Below are positions 11,481 to 23,496 of a stretch of 64,000 nucleotides of DNA, piece by piece. Below the pieces are notes generated by a model, which was given only the letters and a program-made list of their open reading frames with translations, was not told where the DNA came from and did no database searches. The position numbers and the translations under genes are program-made. This stretch comes from Siderastrea siderea (taxonomy: Eukaryota; Cnidaria; Anthozoa; Scleractinia; Rhizangiidae), in NCBI GenBank assembly GCA_964030785.1, contig OZ034971.1:18556365-18620364 (forward strand), in the 5' to 3' direction. Numbering within the stretch: the stretch's first letter is position 1; each line of letters starts with the position of its first letter.

Positions 11481-12035
11481 GGAACTGTCATTTCTAAATA
11501 GGAACCATTTTACATAAATAGGAACTAATGGTTAGGAACAAACTGTTCCACGTGCCAATAAAAAGGAACATTTCGTTCAAAACGGAACCTGCTAATGGGA
11601 ACAATTGTTCCTCAAGTGAATAAAAAGGAACCAATTTTTCAAAGCAGGAACAATGTTAGAAAGGAACAAACGTTCCTTTACAAAAAAGGAACGTAATTAA
11701 TTGGGAACCAAAGTTCCTCGTGTCAGCATAAAGGAACAGCCACTCTAAAAGGGAACGCATTAATAGGAACAATTGTTCCTCAAGCGATTAAAAAGGACCA
11801 AAGTGATAAAAGAGGAACCGAATACCATTGGGAACACCTGTTCCTAGGCCACTCATTTAGGAACAAAAAGTTCCTTTCAATGTTAAAAATTCGGAACAAA
11901 AGGTTCTTTTTAGCTCTAAATGAACACTTTGTTCCTATTTGTAACAGCAATTTGTTCCTTTTGATGCTAAAAGGACCACTCCAAAGAGGAACAATCATCT
12001 CTTAATCGGAACGTTCCCAAAGCAAAAATGGGAAC
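11481..12035. repeat. GGAAC/GTTCC half-site array (copy 1)
   Basis: In about 555 bp I count roughly 22 GGAAC and 10 GTTCC pentamers, about one per 17 bp. Many form inverted pairs with a 4-5 bp gap, for example GGAACAATTGTTCC (twice), GGAACAAACGTTCC and GGAACACCTGTTCC; GGAACGTTCC has no gap. The array lies just upstream of the recombinase gene and before the presumed right end of the element. That is the usual place for subterminal binding sites; the Myb or zinc-finger domain of the recombinase is the obvious candidate binder, by inference. Confidence 0.88.
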
Positions 12036-12221
12036 AGTGCTAAAAAATAAAAGTAAGTTAAAAAGCCACGTAAAGGATGAATAAAATATGCCAAAGCATC
12101 TTATGACTCTCTATACTGAACAGATACAACAGCCAAAATTTGATTGATAAAATCATGCTACAACATGTTCAAATTTGGAAGTAAAAATTTTGGGAAACGT
12201 ATAAGATCGTTTCCCAAAATT

Positions 12222-12699
12222 CTTGTTCCTTCCCTCTTTGAAGCCACGGTGTGACTTGTTTTCTAAACTGGTTACTTGTTATGTTCTGGCATGATGTGAC
12301 AGTCTTCATATTAATGTTGAAATGGCAAATCGACCAGAAAAACACAATTGGCTTCAAGATATTGCTCTTAATATACAACGCCAAAGGGAACAGACATAAT
12401 TCGGTCCTCGTTGTTCCTCAACGTGACCAAATTATACTTTCAAAGTATGCTTTACGCGTTAAATCCGCTAAACCCTTGGCATAAAATCATAGAGCATCAC
12501 AGGCCAGCACAGAAAGATAAACTTGACCTTTGTTGTTTAACGAAATAGCTCTGACTTACAATACGTCGTGCATGCACTTTATATTCGTTATAAACTTGGC
12601 AATGGAATACAATGAAGCCTTCTATAGCGCTATTAAAAAAAAAACAGACTGCAAAAGGCGGGCACTAGGTCACAAAGACTGCAAGAACTTTTCCTCTGA
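12222..12699. other. gene-free spacer
   Basis: AT-rich DNA with no supported gene and no repeat that I could trace. It separates the recombinase element from the foldback cluster. Confidence 0.5.
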
Positions 12700-13440
12700 T
12701 GTTGAAGTATTTAACGGTCTCAGCGTATACTACGTATTTGAACTGAATCTATTATTAGTACTTCTCCAGCTACTTTCTCTACTATGATAAAGTGTTTAAC
12801 GGTTTTAACGTATACTACGGATATGAATTGAATTAATTAAAATATATATATATTATTTGCCGGCCGGGAGGTCCGTATTGAGAAAAACTGTGCCAGAGGT
12901 CTTGAGTACGGCCCAAGGCCGCAGGCCGAGGGCCGTGCTCAAGACCGAGGGCACAGTTTTTCTCAATACGGACCGACCAAGGCCGGCAAATAATATTTTT
13001 ATTTTTTTCTTGTTGTTTTTCAAAAGTTAAACGTGTCTTGTTGTTTTCGGAAAGCAACGTTTTGCAAGCGCGCGTAAAATGAACCATGAAACGAAGCCGT
13101 TTGTGACACCAGAGCAGCAAAATACGCTTTTTTACTCTGTTAAAACTCAGAAATCACAGGAAGCAATATAACTAAAAGAAACCCCTTTATTTTCCCAAAT
13201 TTCGATACATGTAGCTAACTCCTGCTCGATTTACTTGCGGCCCGTTCCGTTGACCGCGGTCAAGATCGGAAAATTCCGCCCGCTCCCGGAACCAATCAGA
13301 TTGCAGGATTTGGTTCATCTTGCCCGCTGACGCGCTGAGAAAAAAATAATATTTCATTACTTAATTAATTCAGTTCATATCTGTAGTACACGTTATAATC
13401 GTTAAACACTTTGTCATCACTGACAGTATCACGAACACAT
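12700..13440. repeat. foldback element split by a small palindromic insertion
   Basis: The left arm (about 12,700-12,845) and right arm (about 13,350-13,440) are inverted versions of a GTTTAACG...GTATACTACGGATATGAA unit shared with 13,480-13,709 and 27,461-27,720. Between them, about 12,846-13,349 is a separate insertion that begins with its own palindrome and ends near GCGCTGAGAAAAAAATAATA. No coding capacity. Confidence 0.75.
12851..12995. repeat. GC-rich palindrome inside the foldback
   Basis: TATTATTTGCCGGCC at 12,851 is mirrored by GGCCGGCAAATAATA ending at 12,995. The inner arms carry GTCCGTATTGAGAAAAACTGTGCC and its reverse complement around 12,891-12,974, closing on a loop rich in GGCC. 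It resembles the end of a non-autonomous element. The insertion runs on to about 13,349. Confidence 0.8.
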
Positions 13441-13479
13441 TATTAACATACTACTACAACTACTACTACTACTGCTCCT

Positions 13480-13704
13480 ACTTTCTCTATGATGATAAAG
13501 TGTATAACGATTTTAATGTATACTACGGATATGAACTGAATTAATTAAAATAATAATAATATTATTATTATTATATTATTATTATTAATATAAATAATAA
13601 TAATAATAATAATAATTATTATTATTATTATTTCATTACTTCATTAATTCAGTTCATATCCGTAGTATACGTTAAAATCGTTATACACTTTATCATCACA
13701 GAGA

Positions 13705-13709
<5 letters not shown>
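13480..13709. repeat. foldback palindrome with (AAT)n core
   Basis: The arms carry CTTTCTCTATGATGATAAAG and TATACTACGGATATGAACTG and mirror each other about a centre near 13,595 made of AAT/ATT repeats. It is the best preserved copy of this foldback family in the window and gives the pre-insertion sequence for the 13.5-kb element that follows. Confidence 0.9.
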
Positions 13710-13744
<35 letters not shown>

Positions 13745-13749
13745 TAGCT

Positions 13750-13797
<48 letters not shown>

Positions 13798-13880
13798 ATA
13801 GTAGTAGCAGTAGTAGTAGTAGTAGTAGTAGTAGTAGTCTTAGTAGAAGTAGTAGTGGTAGTAGTGGTAGTAATAGTAGT
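13709..13880 (+). repeat. (TAG)n microsatellite
   Basis: About 170 bp of TAG/GTA trinucleotides with a few interruptions, forming the outer part of a foldback unit. Leucine-rich reading frames across it on the minus strand are repeat artefacts. Confidence 0.93.
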
Positions 13881-13920
13881 ATGAATATAAAGTGTTGATC
13901 ATACTCTCTATGATGACAAA

Positions 13921-14500
13921 CCCTTGTACCAAGAGCCTGGTAAAACCAGGGTTTTACCCTGGTCCAAGCCTGGTTAAAAAACCAGGGTACCCTGGTTCTT
14001 AAACCAGGCTTACCAGACTCAAACCCTATGTGCAAAAAAGTCTGGTAACCCTGGTTACCCTGGTTATTTAGAAAACCAGGGTTACCAGACGTACCGGGGT
14101 AACCAGGGTTTAACCAGACTCTGAGAAGTCTGGGCTAACCTAGGTTACCCTGGTTACCCTGGTAAGTCTGGTACCCTGGTTTTCTAAATTACCAGGGTTA
14201 CCCGGGTTTAACGAGGCTCTTAAGGTCTGGGTTGACCAGGGTAACCCTGGTGAACCTGGTTAGCACATTTTACTGAAAACCAGGCTTACCAGACTCGGAC
14301 CCTATGTGCAAAAAAGCCTGGTTAACCCCGGTTTCCCTGGTAAGCCCGGTAACCGTGGTTGTCTGAATAACCAGGGTTACCCAGGTACATTATTTTTGAC
14401 TATAACATCTGGGTCAACCCCGGTAACCTTGGTTTTTCTAAGAAGCCTGGTGATGCTGGGAAATTTCAAGAAAGCATTGGAAACCAGTAAACTGAGGCTT
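13921..14500. repeat. left subterminal CCTGGT/ACCAGG array
   Basis: Dozens of CCTGGTTA, AACCAGGGTTA and related motifs in both orientations, often as inverted pairs such as ACCAGGGTAACCCTGGT. The density and the mirrored array at the other end of the element point to subterminal transposase-binding repeats. Confidence 0.85.
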
Positions 14501-14621
14501 GTAGCCAATGTTCAAAAAGAACAAAAAGCACAGTATCCTAAACTATGGATAACATGGATATAGTCCTGGGCCCAGTTGCATAAAGCAACTTGAGATTAAA
14601 AGGGTTTTTTTTTGCAACAAT

Positions 14622-14751
14622 TTCCTTTGTTCTGGAGGATTTCTTCGTGTTCTCTTTGTGTTTCCTAAAGTACTCTACTCTATACTCACTAATCTGTCTA
14701 CGGCCGAGTTATCAGTGATACTGTGCCAAAAAGTCCTCCAGAACAAAGGAA
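14622..14751. repeat. short inverted-repeat (MITE-like) unit
   Basis: TTCCTTTGTTCTGGAGGA at 14,622 is the exact reverse complement of the 18 bases ending at 14,751. The surrounding GGGCCCAGTTGCATAAAG (about 14,568) and GGAGCCGGGCCCTTGTG suggest somewhat longer, degenerate ends. Non-coding. Confidence 0.75.
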
Positions 14752-14851
14752 TGGAGCCGGGCCCTTGTGAACTAAACACAAATACTAGGAGTTACACAAT
14801 ACATGTATCATGAAAGGCCCACATGTACATGACTTGTGCACACACAATTAC

Positions 14852-15906
14852 TTAAAGAGCCAGTGTCACCCAAAGTGCTTTGCGCGCCGAGGTACATTTT
14901 TCATATATGAAAAATACGCCATTTTCTTGATTGTCGTGAAGTCTGATTTGTATCTTCTTCCATTGCTGCCGTTAGCGATCCGAAAGCACTAGTGTGAATT
15001 TTGACTTGACATTTAAGTGTCGCCGTATTGATTTCGTTGTATATTTCCGAATTCTGAAGTGTTTTCGCGGTGGAGAAGGAGATCTTTAAATTGGATGCCT
15101 CGTAGGGTTCAGGAAAGTTGAGGCGAAGACCGAGTCTTCCGGGCTCTGCCAAAGTTGTACGGCTGAAGGAGTCCGTGTATCAGTAGCAGAGGGGAAGAAA
15201 AACATCTACAGGTTTCAGCAATACTACTGACAGTGCGTTTGCCGAAATAGTGCTACATTCGTTGCCGAATGAAAACAGGAGGAACGTTAATTTACCACAA
15301 AATAACAGTAGCTACGGGCTTGCTCCAAAATACTGCTTATGGTCATGAGCTTGTACTGTTTTGCTTAATTATTCCTTGTGTTCACTGTCTATGTTTTATT
15401 TTTACAAAAAGCGTAAGTGGTTATTCTGGTTTTGCGTCCATCGACATCAGTCGATGCGATTGATCGCGCAATCAATCGATCGGACTGCAATAGATCCATG
15501 TATATGCATTGAATGCAAACTCAGATCTTAAGTAGTTTTCTCCAGTGACATCTAGCGACGAAGACGTCAATATTCTTACTACTTGTTTTTGTCTTATTTT
15601 TATATCGAGTGGAAGTGGCTACTCTGGTTTTACGTCCATCGAGATCGATCGATCAATCGATCGATCAATCGATCGGTTGTTATAAAAGCTCCATACGCGT
15701 TGACTACAAAGTCAGATCTAGAGTTGTTTTCTCCGGTAACATCTAGCGACGAAGATATTACGATTTTCAGGGGCTACTACTGTGAATATCAGCTTGCTGA
15801 AAGGCCAGTGCGGCAGGGTATAATTTGCGAAACGTCCGGCAAATGCGCCAGCCAAACTTCAAAACAAAAGCACAAACACAAACTTTGGGTGACACTGGCT
15901 CTTTAA
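14852..15906. mobile_element. 1.05-kb non-autonomous element with 25-bp terminal inverted repeats
   Basis: It starts TTAAAGAGCCAGTGTCACCC and ends with the perfect inverted copy GGGTGACACTGGCTCTTTAA; 25 bp match without mismatch. TTAA at both tips would fit a piggyBac-type TTAA target, though the inner TIR does not begin with the usual CCC. Inside are two diverged direct copies of a unit of about 200 bp (15,400-15,560 and 15,605-15,760), sharing TCTGGTTTTRCGTCCATCGA and ACATCTAGCGACGAAGA, each with an ATCGATCGATC-rich patch. No coding capacity. Confidence 0.82.
15638..15675. repeat. (GATC/AATC)n patch
   Basis: Alternating GATCGATC and AATCGATC tetramers. A weaker version is at 15,440-15,485 in the sister copy of the tandem unit. 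Confidence 0.85.
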
Positions 15907-18900
15907 ACAATACTGCACCAGCATACTACCTAATTAATTAAATCTTCAAGTACAAGGTATACATTGTAGGTTGTAATTTGAGAAATGATAAAATATAAAA
16001 AAAGTAATATTTGTCCAGGTTTATCCTGCATTCAAGACTACTACAGCAAACTCCAAGCCCAGTGTACATTAAATGTACATGTTTACTGTATGACGCTTTG
16101 TATTCTATGCCAGTCACTTTGTGGCCACATTTAGGTTACCTCAGAATGTATATTTTTTAACAAATATCCAATATCAGTTAAAATATTTACAGTGTATCTG
16201 TGCATATGAGGCAAAACCAAATGAAAAGAATCATTGAGTAACAGGGAGTATACACATTCACTGATTTTACATTTACGGTCTTATCTGTTTTGGCTGCCTT
16301 CATTTCACTTGCGGTTAACAATCTTCTGAGTTCAGTCCTCTTACGGCCTTATACCTGTAGACGTGGTCCTAGAAAAAATTATTGAGAAGAAATTTAAAAA
16401 AAGTTCTAGGCCTGTCATACACTCAACATTATTAGGTTGTAATGTTAATTTTCAATAACATATATAAAGGTTCATGTAAATTTACAATAATATTAGGAAT
16501 ACAGTTCAAGCAGTGAACAAAATTAGTAAAGGGGGTAAATATTAATTCAATGACTTTTAGTCAAGTATTGGGTTCCAAAGCTGTGGAGTGGCAAAATAAG
16601 AAAGATTTCTTAAAATAAACTGTCACTTTAGTGACATCAACAAACATCGTAAGCATTACAGTGATAGTCCATTTCAAAACCTTAATAGCCCTGATCAGAA
16701 TACAATTTTCTAGTACACCATAACAGGACACATCCTGTTTGCATGTATTGTACTCAGTGAATACACGATGATCCGGTTTTCACATGTTCATGTACGAGAT
16801 TCCAACAAATCTCCAAAAATGATGTGCCTATTGACTGAGTGAGAGGACTAGACAGGAAAATATTTGGCTTAAGGTCATGGTGTACAGACTGAGCACAGCG
16901 AGGTCTGTGTGCCACGACCGGCTTGTCCTAACTCTGTCAATACACATTTATCATACCACCAATTTCATGCTACATGTAAATACATGCATTTTTGGAAAAT
17001 TTCAAAACTATGCTTAAAAATACTCAAAGCATGTTAAAGTGCACGCGTGTTGAATGAACCGATGATGTGTGCAAGACTGGACGGCTTTTTCCAGACTGGC
17101 TTGCATAAACCCACCTGGCCCTTCACACATCAACTCGGAATACATCTGTACCGTATATAATACACTAAGAGAGAACTGTTGCCCACCCATCATGGAAAAA
17201 CGGCTTAGTTACAAAAAGCCAAAACCACACCACTTCTACACTTTCCTGGCAGGGATGTACAACACTGTGCCATGGCTGTTGATGTGTCACTACTTTCAAC
17301 TGCTTATGCAAATTGATGTCAGTTTTCAAGATATCATGTTGTTGAGTGGTGAATTGTTCATGGGTACCAGCTAGTTTTTTTTTTATAATATTGTGTTGGC
17401 GGGGATGTACGGTGGTATAAGAAGTTGAGTTATCAAGTGACTGAAAAATGAAAATGGTGGACATGAAATTCAAAGCCCAGATGCAAGGAAATACAATGTA
17501 CGCCACTATTGAAGTTTTAACCCTGTTATCCCAAGCAGTTAGCCTCTAGTGGTCTAACGTGGTTGTAACTGGGTGTAGATTTTATGTATTGAAATGAAAT
17601 GAGACCCCAAGAGAAGCTGAACCTGAGGTGTTCCCTATACCAGTCAGGAGTTCTAACCACTACAGGTACAGTAGCCTACATTGTACAGAATGTAGATTAC
17701 ATAGGAGTCTAGACGTGAGCTACAGGTGTATAGCTATATCGTAGGGCATTACTTACAGTACAGGGTCACCATACAGTCAGATGCCTTCAACACTGCCCTT
17801 TCTAGCACTATGCAGGACATGATACAGTATGAACCTAGTAAGATGACCTACTTCACTACCAGTTTTCTTGTAGATTAGTACAATCATGTAGCTGGAGTGC
17901 AGAAGGTCATGAGTATGACTTCAGTTAGGGATTTAACTTGGTGTCCTAATCCCACAATTGCTTCATGTTGAGCACATGTATCATCATTCTTTTGGTTAAT
18001 AAATGACCAATCTTAGTAATTATTTACAACATCAGTAATTATTTTACAATATTAATAACCATGGCTCTATATCAGCAGGGCTTTTGTTTCAGTGTACTGT
18101 TCGGGATTGTGGTTTGTCCACAATAATCTAGTATTCATGTCTTAAAAATTCAAGCATTCAGTGATCACCAAGGAGATAATGTCTTCATATGACATGAATC
18201 CATATGCCATTCTGTCAAAATCTTTAAAAGGAATGCCGGCAATCAACGCCCAGTACACTGCACATGTACACGTCCTTTGTTTAAAGAAAACAGATCTACA
18301 TGTAAGCAACACAAATTTGTAGTGTAACATGAGGATTCTAATGTATACAGCTAAAACGTCGTTGTCTGATTTTACAGCCTTAAGCTTACACGAGGAGACC
18401 GAAAGGTAGTATGGGTAGCTGAAAGTCGTTTGTGATTCGGCTGTAATTTCACAGTTGTCGCTACCGTAGGAGGGATGAAAGTACGATAAACACTTGCCTG
18501 TGTGATTTAATTTGTGTAGGGGTGAGCCACAGCTAAGTTTGGTAAATTTATTAATAGATTACCCATAGCACCTTGTGGTCTTGTTGCGTAGGTTTTCCGA
18601 CAACGTTAATTGTAGCTGTATATTTGAGTAACTTCCCTGACCATGTGTGATGCATTCCTTTGCTATGTACAACATGCATCAAGAAACTGTTTTGCTGTAG
18701 AACTTGGAGTCATACTGATACAATGTGTACAAATGTAGAAACCTGATGACAAATTTTGAGAGTAAAATTAATAAATGGATCATAAAAAACAAACTTACTA
18801 CTCACATACATGTACATGTAGCTACATGTATAAAGGTGAATGTAAATCATACTTTAATTTCATCTATACCACAGTACATGAACTACTTTACAGATCCCAG

Positions 18901-21487
18901 GAGATTGTTGAAGGAGCAGGGTACATGTAGATGTATGAGGTTCAGGTTTAAACTGAAATTTAACTTCTATATAGGATGTAACTAAACAGCGCCAGTCATC
19001 TAGCCCAGTTGATTGTGTTATTGACCTTTCAATAATTTTGCAAACAAATCAAGAATAAAAAAAATAGTGTGATAAAATACATGTACAGTACATGTGTAGG
19101 TTAATATTTGGTTCTTGGCAAAAGTGCAAAAAACTCACTGGAGACAGTTTGACACACTGAACACCATCCCCTTAAAGCCAAATAATTTTTTCCTTCAGCT
19201 CTTGCTTGAGGTCAGTAAGCACATAATTTTTTGAATTAGGAAATAAGCCAAAAATTGAACAGTTGCCATTTTGAAGGCTGTTTTCCCATAACATGATTGA
19301 GCAGTTGTGATGATTTTCAAAAAAAGTTAACATTCATGAGACACTCAAATGCCCTCCTGGATTTATAAAGTTCTTTCATCTACATGTAGACTACTCCGAA
19401 CAAGTAGGTACATTGTTTTCATAATGTTTTCTGCACACTACAGGTTTAATTAGTATATCACATGCCATTCAACTCCGAGCACAACAGTGGTCACCTCCAC
19501 AGTTTTTTTGTCCATATCTGATAACAAGTTACCTGTACCAGTCCGTGGGGCTGGATATTAACTTGTGTGGCATAATAATTATTATACTGAGAGAACCATT
19601 ATTCACCTTAATGTCTGTGACATTTAACATTTATTCCATGAACATGTATGTACTGGGTATAGGGTGGTAAGTGACCAACAAGGTGCATAGCACAAAGTTG
19701 ATAAAAATCACCTACAACAGAATTAATAATATTCCTTTATTAAATCTCAACTTCAGTTATCTTTTCTGAATTATGGGTGGCTGTATTTTGGACAGCTTCT
19801 AGCTTTTACTTGGACAATATGCTATTCTGAATGCCATGGTACTTGGCATGCAGTTTCCATGCATGCAGTAAAATCAAATTTAAGGTGCCAGTGCATGAAG
19901 GGACATGTTGAAATTTGTGTTGCATGACCTCAAAAAGCACCAGCCACACACCAAAGGGTGTCACATGTTGTTGCAAAAATGTAAGCACCTTTCGATTTCC
20001 TCTCTGCTAATGTTCCTGCTACAGTACATGCCTTTAGCATAACAATTGCAGTGTCGCACTGCTGTGTCTCTGTGACACGTCCCTCCGCTTTGACGAGTGT
20101 GGTAAAGAAAAATTTAGGCTTTCATTGTATTCAAGTTTATGTGTACACGTATCTGAGTGAAACGCATTTCAACTGAACCGTTGGTTAGCGTGTAGGCATT
20201 ATGAAATCACCTACAACTAATCACCAATGATACATGTAGATGCATGGAGATACACGTACGTGCTTACATGTGAAATGCCTACTCCTCAAATTATTCGGAT
20301 TTGCGAAGTTCTGATAGTGGTACGTCGACTACTTCTTGGTCGGTAAACGTTTGTTTTACTACGCCGGGCTTATCACACTTTGATGTGAAAAGTGTAAGTC
20401 ACAGAATGCCACATGTGTGAACAATGGCTTTCGTTGTTACTTGATACCACTGTCCCACTCGGGGTCAATTTCACAAAGGCCGTTTTTGATTATGATTTGC
20501 AACGTGCAAATTTGCACAGTGCAAGCGTCGCTTACATTGTGTGTTAAAGCTTGTTACACTCATTTGGCAGAATGTCACAAAGAAAGGAACTTTAAGCCCT
20601 CCGTAGAAAACTAAATGTACATGAAATGTTAGTCATACCAGCTACGTATTATGAGGAATGAGGTTACATGTACTCACCGGCCTTGAAATCGATCGATCAG
20701 TCCGTTGGTAATTCAGTCCGTTCATACTTGAATCGAGCAATCATCAACCATCTTTACAATCATCTTCCAACAGCGCACGTTCTGAGTTGAGCCCTGCTAA
20801 TCGTAAGCGAAAATAATCTAAAGAATAGCGAAATAAACCACTTTCACGTACGATAACCAGCTTTATTATTCAACAAATTGTCACTATGCCCATATATGGT
20901 AAGGAAGCCCTCAATATCTGTCATCCGTACATGACACATATCCTGCGATTTACGTAAATGACCATATTTGGAAGTGCACTGCAGATTTTCTTTCATTGTT
21001 TGTTTGGCGGCCATTTTGAAAAGCGAGGCAGTTTTAGCAGTGTTCTCCGCAAATTTTAACTCCCTGGAAGAAACTTTCCACGATTAAATGCTCTCAAGAA
21101 GTCAACAAGTATTTGCTTCTGTTCACAAAGATATCCAGAGGTTGACTTGGAATTTTCATAGTGAGAACTCAACCAAGAAAATGCTATTGCGAACGAAGCA
21201 GCAGACTTGCTCACGGAAAGTTGTAAAGTTGAAAAGATTTTAATTCACAGGAAGAGGACTTATTCTCGGTAAGGTAGCAATATATTTTTTTACTTTGTCT
21301 TGTCATTTCCAGACATGAGTTTGTAAATAAGTTTAAGTCTTTTTAAGTGAACGGTAGTAAACGATTTCTTGAAGTTCTGTTTTGATTTTCATTATGTGTT
21401 GCTAGCTTTTAGCGTTTTCATCATAGAACCATAGTTTTTCTCGTTCTGAAAATGGTAGTCGATGAGAATTTGTTGAATAATAAAAGA
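15907..21487. other. gene-free interior of the 13.5-kb element
   Basis: AT-rich DNA with many scattered ACATGTA/TACATGT strings, some doubled as TACATGTACATGTA. Open frames stay below about 115 codons and show no domains. A stretch at about 20,950-21,270 has CpG and GGCGGCCATTTTG strings that could be promoter or 5' exon sequence, but I could not tie it to a gene. Confidence 0.5.
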
Positions 21488-21594
21488 ATTATCCTGCTCA
21501 ATCTTGCGGAATATCCCCTGATTTAGCCAACTCGGCCTACGGCCTCGTCGGCTAAGTATCAGGTGATATTCCGCGCGATTTCGCAGGATAATTG
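21488..21594. repeat. 107-bp hairpin
   Basis: AATTATCCTGC at 21,488 is mirrored by GCAGGATAATT ending at 21,594. Inner arms GCGGAATATC and TTAGCC...GGCC are mirrored with a few mismatches around a TACG centre. It is a typical small foldback element. Confidence 0.85.
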
Positions 21595-22298
21595 TTAACT
21601 ATTCGACACAAACCCATTTTATTTGAAACTTACCGCCGGTTACCCAGCTATGCGACCGGGCCGCTTTCAAGGGGTCATGTGATTTACAACCGCACGCTCG
21701 AGAATTGCAGGCGCAAGTAACCGGTGAATGTGTTTGTTGGAGCTGCGGGATAACATGTGGCTGGTTTTCTCCGTGTTTGTGTGCGCCAGAAAGTGAAACG
21801 TGGATAGTTTTTTACTCCAGTAGTTGAAGAGTTGTGGGATTCGATGCAGAGCTACCCTCCCTTACACAAAGGTACAGTATTAATCTTAAATTTCTTGAAT
21901 AGATTCTACCTCCTCTTTGGCGGCCATTTTGGTTCGTTCGGTTCGGCTGAGGTCAGAAAAGCACATGTAAGTTACTCGGCCGAGTTTGGCGACCAGACAT
22001 AAATGTCCAGTGAAAAAAGTGAGCTTCATTTGCAACATATTCGAATTTTACCTAATAAGCTGGATTTTTGCAAGAATATAGAATAATAATTCTTAGATAT
22101 TGACTTTTCTGACAAGTAAATAGGTCGAATAAATTTCAATGACTGTGTTATAGTCAAGCAGCACTCTCGTTCTGCAGCCAATTGGAACGATCTTTACAAC
22201 AGCTTGATATACAGTGTCGCCTCAGGACAAACGTTCGTTACTCAAACTCAGTCAAAAAATTGGACTTGGTGAGCAAATGTAGAAAGGCTAAATTAGAA
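21595..22298. other. gene-free spacer with promoter-like patch
   Basis: No gene is seen. GGCGGCCATTTTGG at about 21,919 repeats a string found near 21,007 (GGCGGCCATTTTG), suggesting two related first-exon or promoter fragments or a repeat. Nothing further can be supported. Confidence 0.4.
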
Positions 22299-22301
22299 TG
22301 T

Positions 22302-22332
<31 letters not shown>

Positions 22333-23496
22333 ACGGAAGGTCACTGGAAATTCCGAGGGGGAGGGGGGTTCAAAGGCAGAAATTTCCGAGGGGAGTGGGG
22401 GCTTCATAGGAAGCTCATTTTCCAGAGGGTGTTTTGACCTTCAAAACTACGCAAATATGTTGACCGAAATGCCAAATTTTGCGACTTTGATTTGTCTAAA
22501 ATTTCGGTAGACCTGATTTGCATATTCGCGTTTACGGAAAATTGCATGTCTCCTTGGCCTTCGGTGAATATTGCACCGTTTTCAATCCTTTCAATGGGAG
22601 AGTTTTTCGTTAAACACCAAAGTTGTTTAAACAAATACAAAAATATTTTTGTCGCGCAATCCAGCAAAGGGTTTTCAGCCGCTTTTCACCGGATATCATC
22701 GAGATAGAATTATTGCGTTACATAAACAGTGACGCTCATATTATTTGAAAAGGTCAGATTTCATGCGTTATGCAAATTTGATGCGTTTTTGAACTGAAAC
22801 TAAAAGTTCAGCCTATATTAGCTATTTCTTACAAATTCTTTTATAGTTGTCATTATCTTTGAGTTTCCATTTGACCTTCATTTAGCATTTCAATTTTAAA
22901 CAAAGGATAAACTGCGAGAAGACAGGTTCGATTTGTTATCCCTCCGTGCAATTTATTTTTAGACTCACGGTATGCAAATTCACTTGTGCATAATCCCAGG
23001 AAAAAAGCTGCTATTTTACTCTAATTCTCTTTCGAACATCATAACCGTCGATTTTTAGTGTAATTTACATTCAACAGTTTCGCTTTTGACGGCAGGTTTG
23101 AGTGTGGAAAACACAAAATCGATTCTGAAAGTTTGGCTTCGTTGCTAATGTTTACGTCGCATTCGGAACGCAAATTATTCGCGGCAACCCTCGGCACCAA
23201 CGTTAATAGAACGTTAAAACACTCGGTTTAAACAAATTTTCGTGAAAAACATAGAACATTTCAAGCCGGATAGCAAACATGCAAATAGTATAGAACAATA
23301 ACAAAGCGTTATATGTTGAAAATGGATGTTATAATAGTAACTGTTACAACAAAAACCATGTTCGCGTAACGTGGAAATTCCTGGGGGGAGGGGGGGTCAT
23401 CAAAGACCCCCTTGGAACGGAAATTCCGAAGGGGTGGGGGGATGCAAACCAAAAACCTTCCGTGGGAGGGGTATGGATATTTTCTGGAACCACACA
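22299..23496. mobile_element. 1.2-kb element with long imperfect terminal inverted repeats
   Basis: It begins TGTGTGGTTCCAGAAAATAT and ends with the inverted copy ending GGAACCACACA. The mirrored arms continue for about 120 bp through CCATACCCC, ACGGAAGGT and GGAAATTCCGAGGGG-type sequence. The centre is AT-rich without a gene. No convincing target-site duplication was visible next to the tips. Confidence 0.8.

Larger units (their letters stand above)
5690..12221. mobile_element. SF3 helicase / tyrosine recombinase element (copy 1)
   Basis: Two convergent genes, an SF3 helicase on the plus strand and a Crypton-like tyrosine recombinase on the minus strand, are followed by a dense GGAAC/GTTCC array. 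Mobility is inferred from the recombinase and from a second partial copy at 27,808-28,985 that matches 9,262-9,643 and then 11,373-12,199 in the same orientation. The right end is placed near a 14-bp-arm palindrome (12,186-12,221, AATTTTGGGAAACG against its complement), where similarity between the copies stops. No terminal inverted repeats were found, which fits a tyrosine-recombinase element. The left end is uncertain; I take it just before the helicase gene. I do not know a named family with this gene pair. Confidence 0.6.

Noticed and set aside
11537..11551. GGAACAAACTGTTCC as a steroid-hormone response element
   Set aside because: It matches a GRE-type palindrome, but it is one of many GGAAC pairs with different spacing, so the match is expected from the array.
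14306..14563. 85-codon ORF with collagen-like GxPG strings
   Set aside because: Produced by the repeated CCTGGT/ACCAGG motifs at the element end.
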